NCBI GenBank assembly: GCA_002435865.1
Contig: DIWV01000013.1
Coordinates: 74,723-138,722, forward strand
From: Cloacimonetes bacterium UBA6097
GTDB taxonomy: Bacteria; Cloacimonadota; Cloacimonadia; Cloacimonadales; Cloacimonadaceae
Reading direction: 5' to 3'
Length of the DNA stretch: 64,000 nt
Position numbers and translations under genes: made by a program. The notes under the pieces are model-generated. The model was not told the origin of the DNA. It ran no database searches and saw nothing but the letters and a program-made list of their open reading frames with translations. Each line of letters starts with the position of its first letter. The first letter of the stretch is position 1. Positions 44,816-53,714 of the stretch are shown piece after piece.

Positions 44816-46358
44816 TTTTACTTTTAGTTATAAAAAGAGCATTGTAAGGCTTGACCTGAGAATTATATCCTTCCTCGTTTTTTTCAGGCAGATAAAACCT
44901 GCCCATCATATATAATTTATTATCCCGGTCTGTATCAAGCTTGATGTATTGAGCAAGAGTCTGGCTTTGAACTTCATCAGGGTATTCAAGTGCAATATAC
45001 TGCTTTGTACTGTCAATGGGCACCAGATATAAAGTGTTCTTCTTTTTCATCTTCCCTATCTGTTCAGATTGGGATGGTGGCCTGAATTCATAATGATACC
45101 CCATCACTCCATCAACTTCCTTTTGTACAACATGAACTTCAGGGAAATCAGGTTCTGTTACATAAGTCTTTATTTTACCTTTGATAAATAGTTCACCATT
45201 ATAATCCTTTAACAGTTCTTCACATTCAAAATCCTTGATATCGGTTCGTAAGGATAACTCGTTTATACCAATGTCATTTACTTTTATGGTCCTGTCGATT
45301 CTTTTGCCATATCCAAAATTTGAATCAAAGAGATAATACTCATCTGATGTATTTAGCTTGAAATTGCCCTGTATATAGCAATCTCCATTTCTATCCGTAA
45401 CAAGCTGGCAGTTTATATTTTGAGAAACTATGTGATTTTGTGAGTTTGTGTAACCTTTTGTTAGCTTATTAACATAGCCAAATTGTTTTAGCCAGATTGT
45501 TTCACCTTTGGAATCAAGCTTCATTACCATTTCTGTATAATCTTTGGGATTGGGTATTAGTGTACTGTCTATCCCCACCCACTTGCTATCATAAAATGAA
45601 GTTAAGAAGCAATCTGAGTTTGAAGTAACAGATAGATTAACTGCACTGACAGTGATCTCTCCACCAAATACTTTCGTCCAGATTATCTGACCCTTAGGAT
45701 TGGTTTTTACCACAAAACCATTGGCATTGTATTTATTTTCCAGTGTTTTATCACCCAATTCCAAAGAAGAATTCTGGAAACTGCCTGTAAAATATACGTT
45801 GTTTTTCATGTCGGTTTTCAATTCATCCAGTGTGTATTTCCCATTGCCATAAGAATAGACAATTCCTTTACTCTTGCCTTTGGAATTCAGCTTTTCAACA
45901 AAGAAATCTGTCTGCTTTGTTTTATTGCTATAGTAAGGAGAATCACTTTCTGATGGTATGTAAGAACCTGAATAATATATGTTTCCTTTATTATCCAGGG
46001 CTAATTTAGGCGGATTTATTATACTTATATCTGAAGGTGACTTTGCCCACAAGATTTTTCCCTTCTTATCAAGCTTGATGATGAATATATAATTCGGATA
46101 TTTCTGTGGTCCCCAATAATATAGGTCATGTTTTTGCTCTTTGTATAGCTTGTTTTCTATTTCAACGTTATCTATTTTTAGCTTTTGCCCATTAAAAGAA
46201 CCTATGACTACAGAGTTTCCCTTATTATCTACTTTGATGTCATGGATATCGGTATGGTAATCGAATTTAAAACTCTTTGTCCATTCCCAGTTGTCATCGC
46301 AATAAAGTAAAGTGCTTAAACAAATCAGCAATAAAGCTAATACATACCTTAATCTCAT
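44799..46358 (-). CDS. Secreted beta-propeller (SBBP-like) protein
   Basis: A 519-residue exported protein (MRLRYVLALLLICLSTLLYC leader). It contains repeated units of the form KLDKKGKILWAK, TNPKGQIIWTKVFGG and KLDSKGETIWLKQFG, each followed by a short D-x-x-GN-x-Y strand, as in SBBP beta-propeller repeats. GGGG precedes the ATG. No C-terminal sorting domain is visible. It follows an outer-membrane protein gene and a lipoprotein gene on the same strand. Confidence 0.8.
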   Translation of the reverse strand: MRLRYVLALLLICLSTLLYCDDNWEWTKSFKFDYHTDIHDIKVDNKGNSVVIGSFNGQKLKIDNVEIENKLYKEQKHDLYYWGPQKYPNYIFIIKLDKKGKILWAKSPSDISIINPPKLALDNKGNIYYSGSYIPSESDSPYYSNKTKQTDFFVEKLNSKGKSKGIVYSYGNGKYTLDELKTDMKNNVYFTGSFQNSSLELGDKTLENKYNANGFVVKTNPKGQIIWTKVFGGEITVSAVNLSVTSNSDCFLTSFYDSKWVGIDSTLIPNPKDYTEMVMKLDSKGETIWLKQFGYVNKLTKGYTNSQNHIVSQNINCQLVTDRNGDCYIQGNFKLNTSDEYYLFDSNFGYGKRIDRTIKVNDIGINELSLRTDIKDFECEELLKDYNGELFIKGKIKTYVTEPDFPEVHVVQKEVDGVMGYHYEFRPPSQSEQIGKMKKKNTLYLVPIDSTKQYIALEYPDEVQSQTLAQYIKLDTDRDNKLYMMGRFYLPEKNEEGYNSQVKPYNALFITKSKTKLSF

Positions 46359-46394
46359 TCTCGCCCCTAAGTGAATTTAACTTTTGCAACAACA

Positions 46395-46423
46395 GAAAGA
46401 CCCTTTTTGATAAAGGGTCTTTC
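46395..46423 (-). terminator. Hairpin between outer-membrane and propeller genes
   Basis: A 12-bp perfect stem (46395-46406 and 46412-46423) with a 5-base loop lies just past the stop of the 46441 gene. The following T-run is short and mixed, so it may attenuate rather than fully terminate. Confidence 0.6.
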
Positions 46424-46440
46424 CGTGTAGTTAAGTAATC

Positions 46441-48243
46441 TTATTTCTTTACGGTAAACATAGCGCCGATAAAGAACTCATCTCCGTTTCCATTGATATA
46501 ACCACCGATGTCAATATTTAGAAATTCCGAATGATTATAACCGATTCCAGCAGAATATCTCTTATCCGCCATTGAATCACTTGATTTGTTTTTGAATGCG
46601 TATAGCATATTGTCGTCTGAATGGCTTTCTGAAACATTTCCACTGCCATCCTCTGTTATTATGGTAGAATATTCCATTTCATCAATTTTCGTCCGGTAAT
46701 CCCTGAACTTGTAATTATGGATGAAAGTTGTTCCCAGCCTGAATGTGAAATTCCGCAAGCCAAAATCATCGTGGTCTGTTAAACTTGTTTTAGGCATACT
46801 GAATTCCAAACCTATGGGTAAAATCGTCTGCAGATTGGTTTGAGCAAGTTCGTTTTTCGATTTGTATGCCGTTCTTTCTGTGGTTCTGATGTCATTAATA
46901 TCATCAAAATCCAATCCTTCCTGATGATAGGTAACCCTGTTTAAATATGAATTCATATCAGCTTTACGATTAAAAGTCTGCAGATCAAATGTCAATCCAT
47001 AGCCAAATGATACATTCTCGGAGAAATTTACTGCTGAGCGTCCTATCAGTTTGGTATGCCAACCCAAATAAGAACCGGAGATGTCTTGATTTGTAATCTC
47101 AGTTAAGGTATCAAGTTCCTGCAAATCTGGAGTTTCAGTATTGGTTAAAAGTTGGTTTGATGTTGTACTATACCTTAGATCATCTTTGTAATCCCCACCG
47201 AATCCGCCTATACCAAGACCTATTTCCCAAAAGCTCTGTTTATAGCGTGGTGTAACGTTATCAAGGTTTTTTCTGTATTTAGCATTAAGGAAAGCTTCAT
47301 TACGCGGCAGTTTGGAGGTTCTGTCATAATCTATCTTGTACTGGCCTTCTTCATGTGAAGTTTCACTCAGATAATTGTAATATTCAGCAGAATATTTATC
47401 ATCTGCTTTGTACGAATTTTCATCATCAAAGGTCAGGTTAAGGTCATACCTGATTTCTCCGTCAGCACCAAACCAATTGCTGGGCTTCATCCAGGAAAAG
47501 AGACCCTGGATTTTATTGTTGCTTCTGCAAGATTCAAAGTTCCCTTCCTCAATATATTGATCGGTCATTATATCTTCAATAATGTCATATATCGTATAGC
47601 TGAGGTATGAGCTGCCATCACCCATGCTAAAGCCCTGGATATATGCATTTAAGAATGGAGCATTATAGTCATTTGATGCATCATCCCATTCGCTTTCTCC
47701 TGTGTCCAGCAGCAGGCGGACTCCGAATATATTATCACCGACTGGAAGTGAACTGTTAAGCAGGAGCAGAAGTCTGGAATGCATATTATCATAATTCTTT
47801 GTGCGTGATATTCCGACAATCTTGGTATCATATATCAGGTCCATGTCATTATCCGAGTAGGCAATGGCTTTCATTTCCTGTTCTCCGTAACCGTTATAAT
47901 TGTAGGGAACTTTATCATCCCTGAAGCGTATCAGAAAGGCATGCTTCAGGTCTTTCTTCCATGGATTTTTGAAAGTAAAGCCAAAAGGATATTCTGACAG
48001 AAACTTACTATTATCCACAAGTTGGATTTCACCATCATAATAACTCATCTGCTGAACATAATCAGAAAGATTGGTAAAATAGTATTTCTGCAGATAGAAA
48101 TTCAGGTCTATTGGATCATAGATTTGTTCCCAATCTCCATCCAAAGCCGTACCCAGGGCATAATATCTCATCGAAACAGGGACTTGTGCCCATACAACAA
48201 CCACGAACAGTAACAGTCCAAAGGTTAATGTTAATTTACGCAT
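46441..48243 (-). CDS. Outer-membrane beta-barrel-like protein
   Basis: A 600-residue exported protein (signal MRKLTLTFGLLLFVVVVWAQ). It is rich in alternating, aromatic strands (FWEIGLGIGGFGGDYK, FGYGLTFDLQTFNRK, FTFRLGTTFIHNYKFRDY) and ends in a strand EFFIGAMFTVKK, all consistent with a large barrel. It starts eight bases after the upstream lipoprotein gene stop, with GGGGG before the ATG. No named family. Confidence 0.78.
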   Translation of the reverse strand: MRKLTLTFGLLLFVVVVWAQVPVSMRYYALGTALDGDWEQIYDPIDLNFYLQKYYFTNLSDYVQQMSYYDGEIQLVDNSKFLSEYPFGFTFKNPWKKDLKHAFLIRFRDDKVPYNYNGYGEQEMKAIAYSDNDMDLIYDTKIVGISRTKNYDNMHSRLLLLLNSSLPVGDNIFGVRLLLDTGESEWDDASNDYNAPFLNAYIQGFSMGDGSSYLSYTIYDIIEDIMTDQYIEEGNFESCRSNNKIQGLFSWMKPSNWFGADGEIRYDLNLTFDDENSYKADDKYSAEYYNYLSETSHEEGQYKIDYDRTSKLPRNEAFLNAKYRKNLDNVTPRYKQSFWEIGLGIGGFGGDYKDDLRYSTTSNQLLTNTETPDLQELDTLTEITNQDISGSYLGWHTKLIGRSAVNFSENVSFGYGLTFDLQTFNRKADMNSYLNRVTYHQEGLDFDDINDIRTTERTAYKSKNELAQTNLQTILPIGLEFSMPKTSLTDHDDFGLRNFTFRLGTTFIHNYKFRDYRTKIDEMEYSTIITEDGSGNVSESHSDDNMLYAFKNKSSDSMADKRYSAGIGYNHSEFLNIDIGGYINGNGDEFFIGAMFTVKK

Positions 48244-48251
48244 CTTTCCCC

Positions 48252-49439
48252 CTACTTCTTCACTACAATTTTTCTGGAATTAGTAATCATAACATCATCA
48301 ATAAACCAGCCAATTCCTGTAACAGAACCATCTGTTGTCATTGTCCATTTGAACATAACCGATAAACCTTCAAAATCACTTAAGTTAAACTGAGCAATTT
48401 GCCATATAGGCATTGTAGTTATAATGTTTGTATATCCCGGTTCTCCTGATGAGTTTACATTGTTATCAGGATACCCTCCATCAGGATATATAATTTCCCA
48501 TGTTGCTCCATTGTTAAAGGATATTTTAACATTACCCCCGTCCCAACCTGATTCCATTGAATATGCATGAAAAAAGCTAAGATAAGCATCTTCTCCGATT
48601 GAGAAAAGCGGTGAAATAAGCTGGTAATTTACGTTATTGGGATATCCTGTATTTAGGGGAGCACCCCAAATATTAGTTCCGGAATGAGCTACAATTGTTG
48701 TTGAATGTCCCCATTGCCAGCCATCAGGATTATTACTGTTAAATTCACCATCGTTGTTTTCAAAGTCAAAAACGGGAGTTTCAGATACATAAATCCAGGG
48801 AGAAAAATCTGTACTTTCATAATTATTAAAGGCTTTAACTCTATAGAAATATGATGTCCCTTCAATTATGTTATTATCAGTGAATGATGATATGTTTGAC
48901 TCAAAGGATAAAGTGTCGCTGCCTGGAGTGAACCTTTCAATTAAACACCCGGTCGCACTTTCAGCATTGTTCTCCCAGCTTATCTGAATTGATGTTGGTG
49001 TTAAAAATTCGTATGTAAACTGAGTAGGCGGATGAAAAAAGGGTGTTTTTATTGTGATTGAATCATCAATAGCCATTCCATTTCGGGCAGCACAAACTAA
49101 CCGATAATCGTAGTATTCGTTCTGGCTGACATCTATTGAATCAATGAATTCATTCAAATTTGCATCAATGATTGTTTTTACCAGAAAATCGTTTTTGAAT
49201 ATTTTGTACGACAAAAAGTTCTTGTCGGTACATTTCAGCCATGATAGTTTAATCTGATTAGAACGGATATTTCCGTTTGCATAGCCGATAGCATAGCTGT
49301 CACCTTCCATCAGGACGCTGCTGTTAAACATCACATTGCTGCTAATTGCGTCTAATACAGGCATCTTATATTCCAATGTATTTTCACAGGCGCATAAAAT
49401 CAGCATACATGCAAGGCAAAAAAAGATAAGTCGTTTCAT
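48252..49439 (-). CDS. Lipoprotein with fibronectin III and MAM/lectin-like domains
   Basis: A 395-residue protein with leader MKRLIFFCLACMLILCAC (lipobox). A fibronectin III-like domain (about 140-225, ESATGCLIERF...SYFYRVKAFNNY) precedes a C-terminal jelly-roll of MAM/immune-inhibitor type (YLSFFHAYSMESGWDGGNVKIS, GWFIDDVMI). GGGAG precedes the ATG. It is the first gene of the three-gene leftward set. Surface adhesion or binding is inferred. Confidence 0.82.
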   Translation of the reverse strand: MKRLIFFCLACMLILCACENTLEYKMPVLDAISSNVMFNSSVLMEGDSYAIGYANGNIRSNQIKLSWLKCTDKNFLSYKIFKNDFLVKTIIDANLNEFIDSIDVSQNEYYDYRLVCAARNGMAIDDSITIKTPFFHPPTQFTYEFLTPTSIQISWENNAESATGCLIERFTPGSDTLSFESNISSFTDNNIIEGTSYFYRVKAFNNYESTDFSPWIYVSETPVFDFENNDGEFNSNNPDGWQWGHSTTIVAHSGTNIWGAPLNTGYPNNVNYQLISPLFSIGEDAYLSFFHAYSMESGWDGGNVKISFNNGATWEIIYPDGGYPDNNVNSSGEPGYTNIITTMPIWQIAQFNLSDFEGLSVMFKWTMTTDGSVTGIGWFIDDVMITNSRKIVVKK

Positions 49440-49753
49440 GTCACTCTCCCTTTTTAAAGTATTATCTTGTAAGTATATGGTTGATTAATGCTATTAAAGC
49501 ATAATCGAACTTAATTCGTATACAGGGAAAAACACTCTATTCTTCTAATTGACTCACACATTAATAAATTTGTTTGTTTATTGCGCTGGATTGAATAATT
49601 CTTTGTATGAGAATTGTGCTTCTAATGTCAAGTATATTTTTTAAGAATTTTACTGCTATCCGGTTAATATAATAGACAATAAGGACGATGTTTTGATGAA
49701 ATATATCTTGACAGCTTGTATTTATTCAGCACATTAAACATTAAGGGATATTT
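49440..49753. other. Divergent intergenic region
   Basis: An AT-rich gap between the leftward lipoprotein operon and the rightward RCC1-like genes. A TTGACA lies at 49708-49713 without a good -10. No gene, RNA or repeat is recognised. Confidence 0.55.
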
Positions 49754-51715
49754 ATGAAAAAGGCATTCTTCATCTTGGTTTTGCCTATATTGGTGTTTGG
49801 ATTATTTGCCCAGACACAGTGGGGCTATCTGAAGACATGGGGTAAAATGGTAGGCGGACCTCTTCCCAACGATATTGTCAAAATAGCCGGAGGTGGAACC
49901 ACCAGTCTTGGTATACGGGCAGACCGGTCTCTTATAGCCTGGGGAAACAATCTCATTGGACAGTGCAATGTACCTACCGGAAATAACTTTGATACTATCG
50001 CCGCCGGTTATAATCACTACCTTGCACTAAGATTGGATGGAACTGTAGAAGCCTGGGGATTGAATAATTTCGGACAGTGCAATCCTACCTTCGGAGCTTT
50101 GTTTACTGCAATTTCAGCAGGATACTATTCCAGCGCAGGTATTAAAACTGACGGCTCTTTAACTGCCTGGGGCAGTAATGGTTTCGGACAGTGTGATGTG
50201 CCGGCAGGAAATGATTATGTTTCTGTTGCATCGGGAAGCTTTCATTGCCTTGCATTAAAATCTGACAGCTCTCTGGTTGCCTGGGGAGATAATTCCTGGG
50301 AACAGTGCAACGTACCGGCAGGCAATAACTTCATCAAAATAGCTGCAGGCGGATATCATTGCCTGGCTCTAATGGCAGACAGCACAATAGTTGCCTGGGG
50401 ATATAATCCTAATATGAATGATCCGCTTCCCACAGGCAATGACTTTGTTGATATTGCCTGTGGAACCAATTACAATCTTGCACTCAGGGCTAACGGCACA
50501 GTTGAAGCATGGGGAGATAATCAATCTAATGTTTGCAGCGTACCAAACAGTCTTATGGCGAGTACGATTGCTGCGGGCTATAACCACAATGTCGCTGTAG
50601 ACCAGTATGGAGAAATCGTCTGCTGGGGTTCAAATGCTTACGGACAGTGTAATGTCCCGGCAGGAAATAATTACAAACAAGTAGCTGCGGGAAATCTATG
50701 TATTGCATTAAATTTCTATGGAAGATTAACTCAATGGGGAAGCGGAACCCCGTATTATGAGGTTGCTCCGAGCTATGGAGATTTTACGTATATCAGTTGC
50801 CTGGGAAATCACTGTTTAGCACTTCGGGATATTTACATAACTGAAAGCTGGGGCGACAATCAATATGGACAGTGTGATTTCCCTTACGATAGCATATATG
50901 TGGCTGTTTCTGCGGGAGGATATCACAATCTTGGAAAAAAGCCAAGCGGTGTCCTGCAGGGTTGGGGACTTAATGCCTCCGGACAATGTAATGTGCCTGT
51001 TGGGACTAACTTCAGTTCATTTTCTGCAGGTGGCAATCACAGTTCTGCAATAAAGTCTGACGGTTCATTGATTACCTGGGGTGACAATACCTATGGTCAG
51101 CACTTTGTCCCTCCCGGAATCGATTTTGTAAAAGTATCTGCGGGGGGTTACCATTCTGTAGCTTTGAAAGCTGACGGTTCTCTTGTCGCCTGGGGTGATA
51201 ATAACAGCGGACAATGCAACATTCCTGCAGGGTTTGATTTCGTTGCCATTTCTGCCGGGTGGTATCACAGTCTGGCTTTAAGGAATGACGGAACTGTTGC
51301 AGCCTGGGGCAGAAACGATGAAGGACAGTGCAATGTTCCTCCCCGTAATGATTACATCGCTGTTGCAGCAGGAAATAACATCTCTCTGGCAATCTTTACC
51401 AATGAGCCGGTACATAATGACGATTCACACCAATATACCCCTGAAAAGTCCACTATCAAAGCATATCCCAATCCTTCTTATGTCAATAACCAGATTACTT
51501 TCGAAATGTCAGTCAACAGCAAAACACCATGCACCATAAGCATATACAATATAAAAGGGCAGAGAATTCGTGAATTAAGCCTACCTGCCCATCAATCCAA
51601 AGCAGTCTGGGACGGAAGCGACAGACATAACAGACTTTGCAGCCCTGGAATATACTTCTACAAGTTGAAGGAAGGATTAGTTTATCAAACAGGTAAATTC
51701 GTAATTATCAAGTAG
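49754..51715 (+). CDS. Secreted RCC1-like beta-propeller protein with sorting domain, twin 1
   Basis: A 653-residue exported protein (MKKAFFILVLPILVFGLFAQ). It contains about 13 repeats of the RCC1 type, with consensus AWGxNxxGQCNVPxGNDF then ISAGxYHSLAL-xDGSLV. Most repeats carry one Cys in the GQCNVP element. The C-terminus is a sorting domain (KAYPNPSYVNNQITFEM, CTISIYNIKGQRIREL, GIYFYKLKEG). The next gene is a same-length paralogue 26 bases downstream. Bacterial RCC1 repeats serve as binding propellers; no target is apparent. Confidence 0.92.
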   Translation: MKKAFFILVLPILVFGLFAQTQWGYLKTWGKMVGGPLPNDIVKIAGGGTTSLGIRADRSLIAWGNNLIGQCNVPTGNNFDTIAAGYNHYLALRLDGTVEAWGLNNFGQCNPTFGALFTAISAGYYSSAGIKTDGSLTAWGSNGFGQCDVPAGNDYVSVASGSFHCLALKSDSSLVAWGDNSWEQCNVPAGNNFIKIAAGGYHCLALMADSTIVAWGYNPNMNDPLPTGNDFVDIACGTNYNLALRANGTVEAWGDNQSNVCSVPNSLMASTIAAGYNHNVAVDQYGEIVCWGSNAYGQCNVPAGNNYKQVAAGNLCIALNFYGRLTQWGSGTPYYEVAPSYGDFTYISCLGNHCLALRDIYITESWGDNQYGQCDFPYDSIYVAVSAGGYHNLGKKPSGVLQGWGLNASGQCNVPVGTNFSSFSAGGNHSSAIKSDGSLITWGDNTYGQHFVPPGIDFVKVSAGGYHSVALKADGSLVAWGDNNSGQCNIPAGFDFVAISAGWYHSLALRNDGTVAAWGRNDEGQCNVPPRNDYIAVAAGNNISLAIFTNEPVHNDDSHQYTPEKSTIKAYPNPSYVNNQITFEMSVNSKTPCTISIYNIKGQRIRELSLPAHQSKAVWDGSDRHNRLCSPGIYFYKLKEGLVYQTGKFVIIK

Positions 51716-51741
51716 GCTAAGACAAGAGGAGGCATTAAAAT

Positions 51742-53703
51742 ATGAAAAAGGTACTATTGTACATCATTTTGCTAGCAATGATAATAGAAGCTTCTGCCCT
51801 AACAAATAGCGGTTCTCTGATATCTTGGGGCGGAGTGAAAGGCGGACCCTGGCCTGACAATATCCTTAAAATTGAAGCTGGCGGCAACTTTAATTTTGCC
51901 CTTCTGGCGAACGGAGAACTTTATTCCTGGGGGAGCAATCAGTCCGGTCAGGCTCTGATTCCGCCAATCGAAAACATTTCTGATATCACTTGCGGAACTT
52001 CACACAGCGTTGCCATCAAAAATGACGGCTCTGTTTATGCCTGGGGAAGCAACTCGGGCTTACAATGCAACGTCCCACCCAACATTCTACTGCACAGTGC
52101 TTCTGCCAAAAATACCGTCACGGGAGGAATAAAAACAGATAGTTCTCTGGTTGTCTGGGGTTATAATAATTACGGACTGAATGTGGTTCCTATCGGCAAT
52201 GATTATGTCCAGGTAGCAACTGGTTGGCACCATTGCCTAGCCCTGAAAAACAACGGCTCAGTTGTGGCTTGGGGTGATAATACTTTTGGACAATGCAACG
52301 TGCCTGACAGCGTAAGCTATGTAAAAATTGCCAGCGGAAATGATTTCAGCCTTGCTCTTAAGGCAGACGGCAGTCTTGTTGCCTGGGGTCTGAACAATAA
52401 CGGCATTTGCAGCGTGCCTGAAGGAAACGATTTTGTAGCAATTTCAGCGGGTTATTATCATTGTATGGCTCTGAGAGAAAATGGAACTGTCGTAGCCTGG
52501 GGCGGTAATTCTTACGGACAATGCAATGTGCCAGCCAGATTAATAGCTGTTGATATCAAAGCCGGGATACATCACAATGTAGCACTTAGTTCAGCAAATG
52601 AAATCATCTGCTGGGGAAGTAACAATTTCGGGCAATGTAACCTTCCCCAGGGAAATATATTCACCAAGATAGACACAGGAATCTATTCAATAGCATTGGC
52701 GAATAGAGGTTCCATCAATCATTGGGGCGTTTATGGCAATCCCTTTTACACAATACCAAATAACTACGGTTTCACAGAAATCAGCTCAATGGGATTATGC
52801 TGCCTGGCTCTGAAAGCGGACAGTTCATTATACGGCTGGGGTTTGAATGTACATGGACAGTGTGATGTGCCACCTGGAAATGACTTTGTTACTATGTCTG
52901 CAGGAGCATACCATTGCCTGGCTATGCATTCCGATGGGACTTTGGTGGCATGGGGCAGCAATACGCACGGACAATTGAATATCCCTGCAGGATTTGATTT
53001 TGCATCATATTCAGCAGGTGGGAACCATAGCAACGCCATAATCACAGATGGCTCTCTTATCGGCTGGGGCGATAATTACTATGGACAGTGCAATCCACCT
53101 CAGGGAAATGATTTTGTTGCTATTGAAGCCGGATATTTACATGCTATAGCTCTTAAAACTGACGGCTCTCTAGCAGCTTGGGGTAACAATTATGAGGAAC
53201 AATGCAACATCCCAGTCGGAAATGACTTCACACAGATTTCTGCCGGACATTATCATAACCTTGCCTTGCAGTCCGACGAAAGCGTGGAAGCATGGGGTAA
53301 TAATTCATATGGACAATGTGATGTTCCGCCTGGTTACAACTATATAGCAGTAGCTGCTGGTAACGATGTTTCACTCGCGATTATCAGAAATGAACCTGTC
53401 CCTAATGAAGATGATAACCAAACTAATTCCGCCCCGTCTTATGTTAAGGTATATCCAAATCCAGTATCATCTTCAGGAAAAGTAACCTTTGAAGCAGATT
53501 TGAAAGCGGGGGAAGCAGGCAGAATCTCTATCTATAATCTTAAGGGTCAGAAGGTTAAAGAATATCAGGTTAATTCCAGGCAGACCAAAGCAATCTGGAA
53601 CTGCAGGGATAAGGATAACAACGCCTGTGCTTCAGGTGTTTATTTCTATCGCTTTTCCACTAATAAACACACTGAAACAAAGAAACTGCTGATATTGAAA
53701 TAG
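51742..53703 (+). CDS. Secreted RCC1-like beta-propeller protein with sorting domain, twin 2
   Basis: A 653-residue paralogue of the gene just upstream, with signal peptide (MKKVLLYIILLAMIIEASA), the same run of AWGxNxxGQCNVP repeats and a matching sorting domain (KVYPNPVSSSGKVTFEADL, ISIYNLKGQKVKEY, GVYFYRFST). AGGAGG precedes the ATG. Repeat-by-repeat conservation suggests a tandem duplication. It converges with the next leftward gene, with 11 bases between stops. Confidence 0.92.
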   Translation: MKKVLLYIILLAMIIEASALTNSGSLISWGGVKGGPWPDNILKIEAGGNFNFALLANGELYSWGSNQSGQALIPPIENISDITCGTSHSVAIKNDGSVYAWGSNSGLQCNVPPNILLHSASAKNTVTGGIKTDSSLVVWGYNNYGLNVVPIGNDYVQVATGWHHCLALKNNGSVVAWGDNTFGQCNVPDSVSYVKIASGNDFSLALKADGSLVAWGLNNNGICSVPEGNDFVAISAGYYHCMALRENGTVVAWGGNSYGQCNVPARLIAVDIKAGIHHNVALSSANEIICWGSNNFGQCNLPQGNIFTKIDTGIYSIALANRGSINHWGVYGNPFYTIPNNYGFTEISSMGLCCLALKADSSLYGWGLNVHGQCDVPPGNDFVTMSAGAYHCLAMHSDGTLVAWGSNTHGQLNIPAGFDFASYSAGGNHSNAIITDGSLIGWGDNYYGQCNPPQGNDFVAIEAGYLHAIALKTDGSLAAWGNNYEEQCNIPVGNDFTQISAGHYHNLALQSDESVEAWGNNSYGQCDVPPGYNYIAVAAGNDVSLAIIRNEPVPNEDDNQTNSAPSYVKVYPNPVSSSGKVTFEADLKAGEAGRISIYNLKGQKVKEYQVNSRQTKAIWNCRDKDNNACASGVYFYRFSTNKHTETKKLLILK

Positions 53704-53714
53704 CTATTACACGT

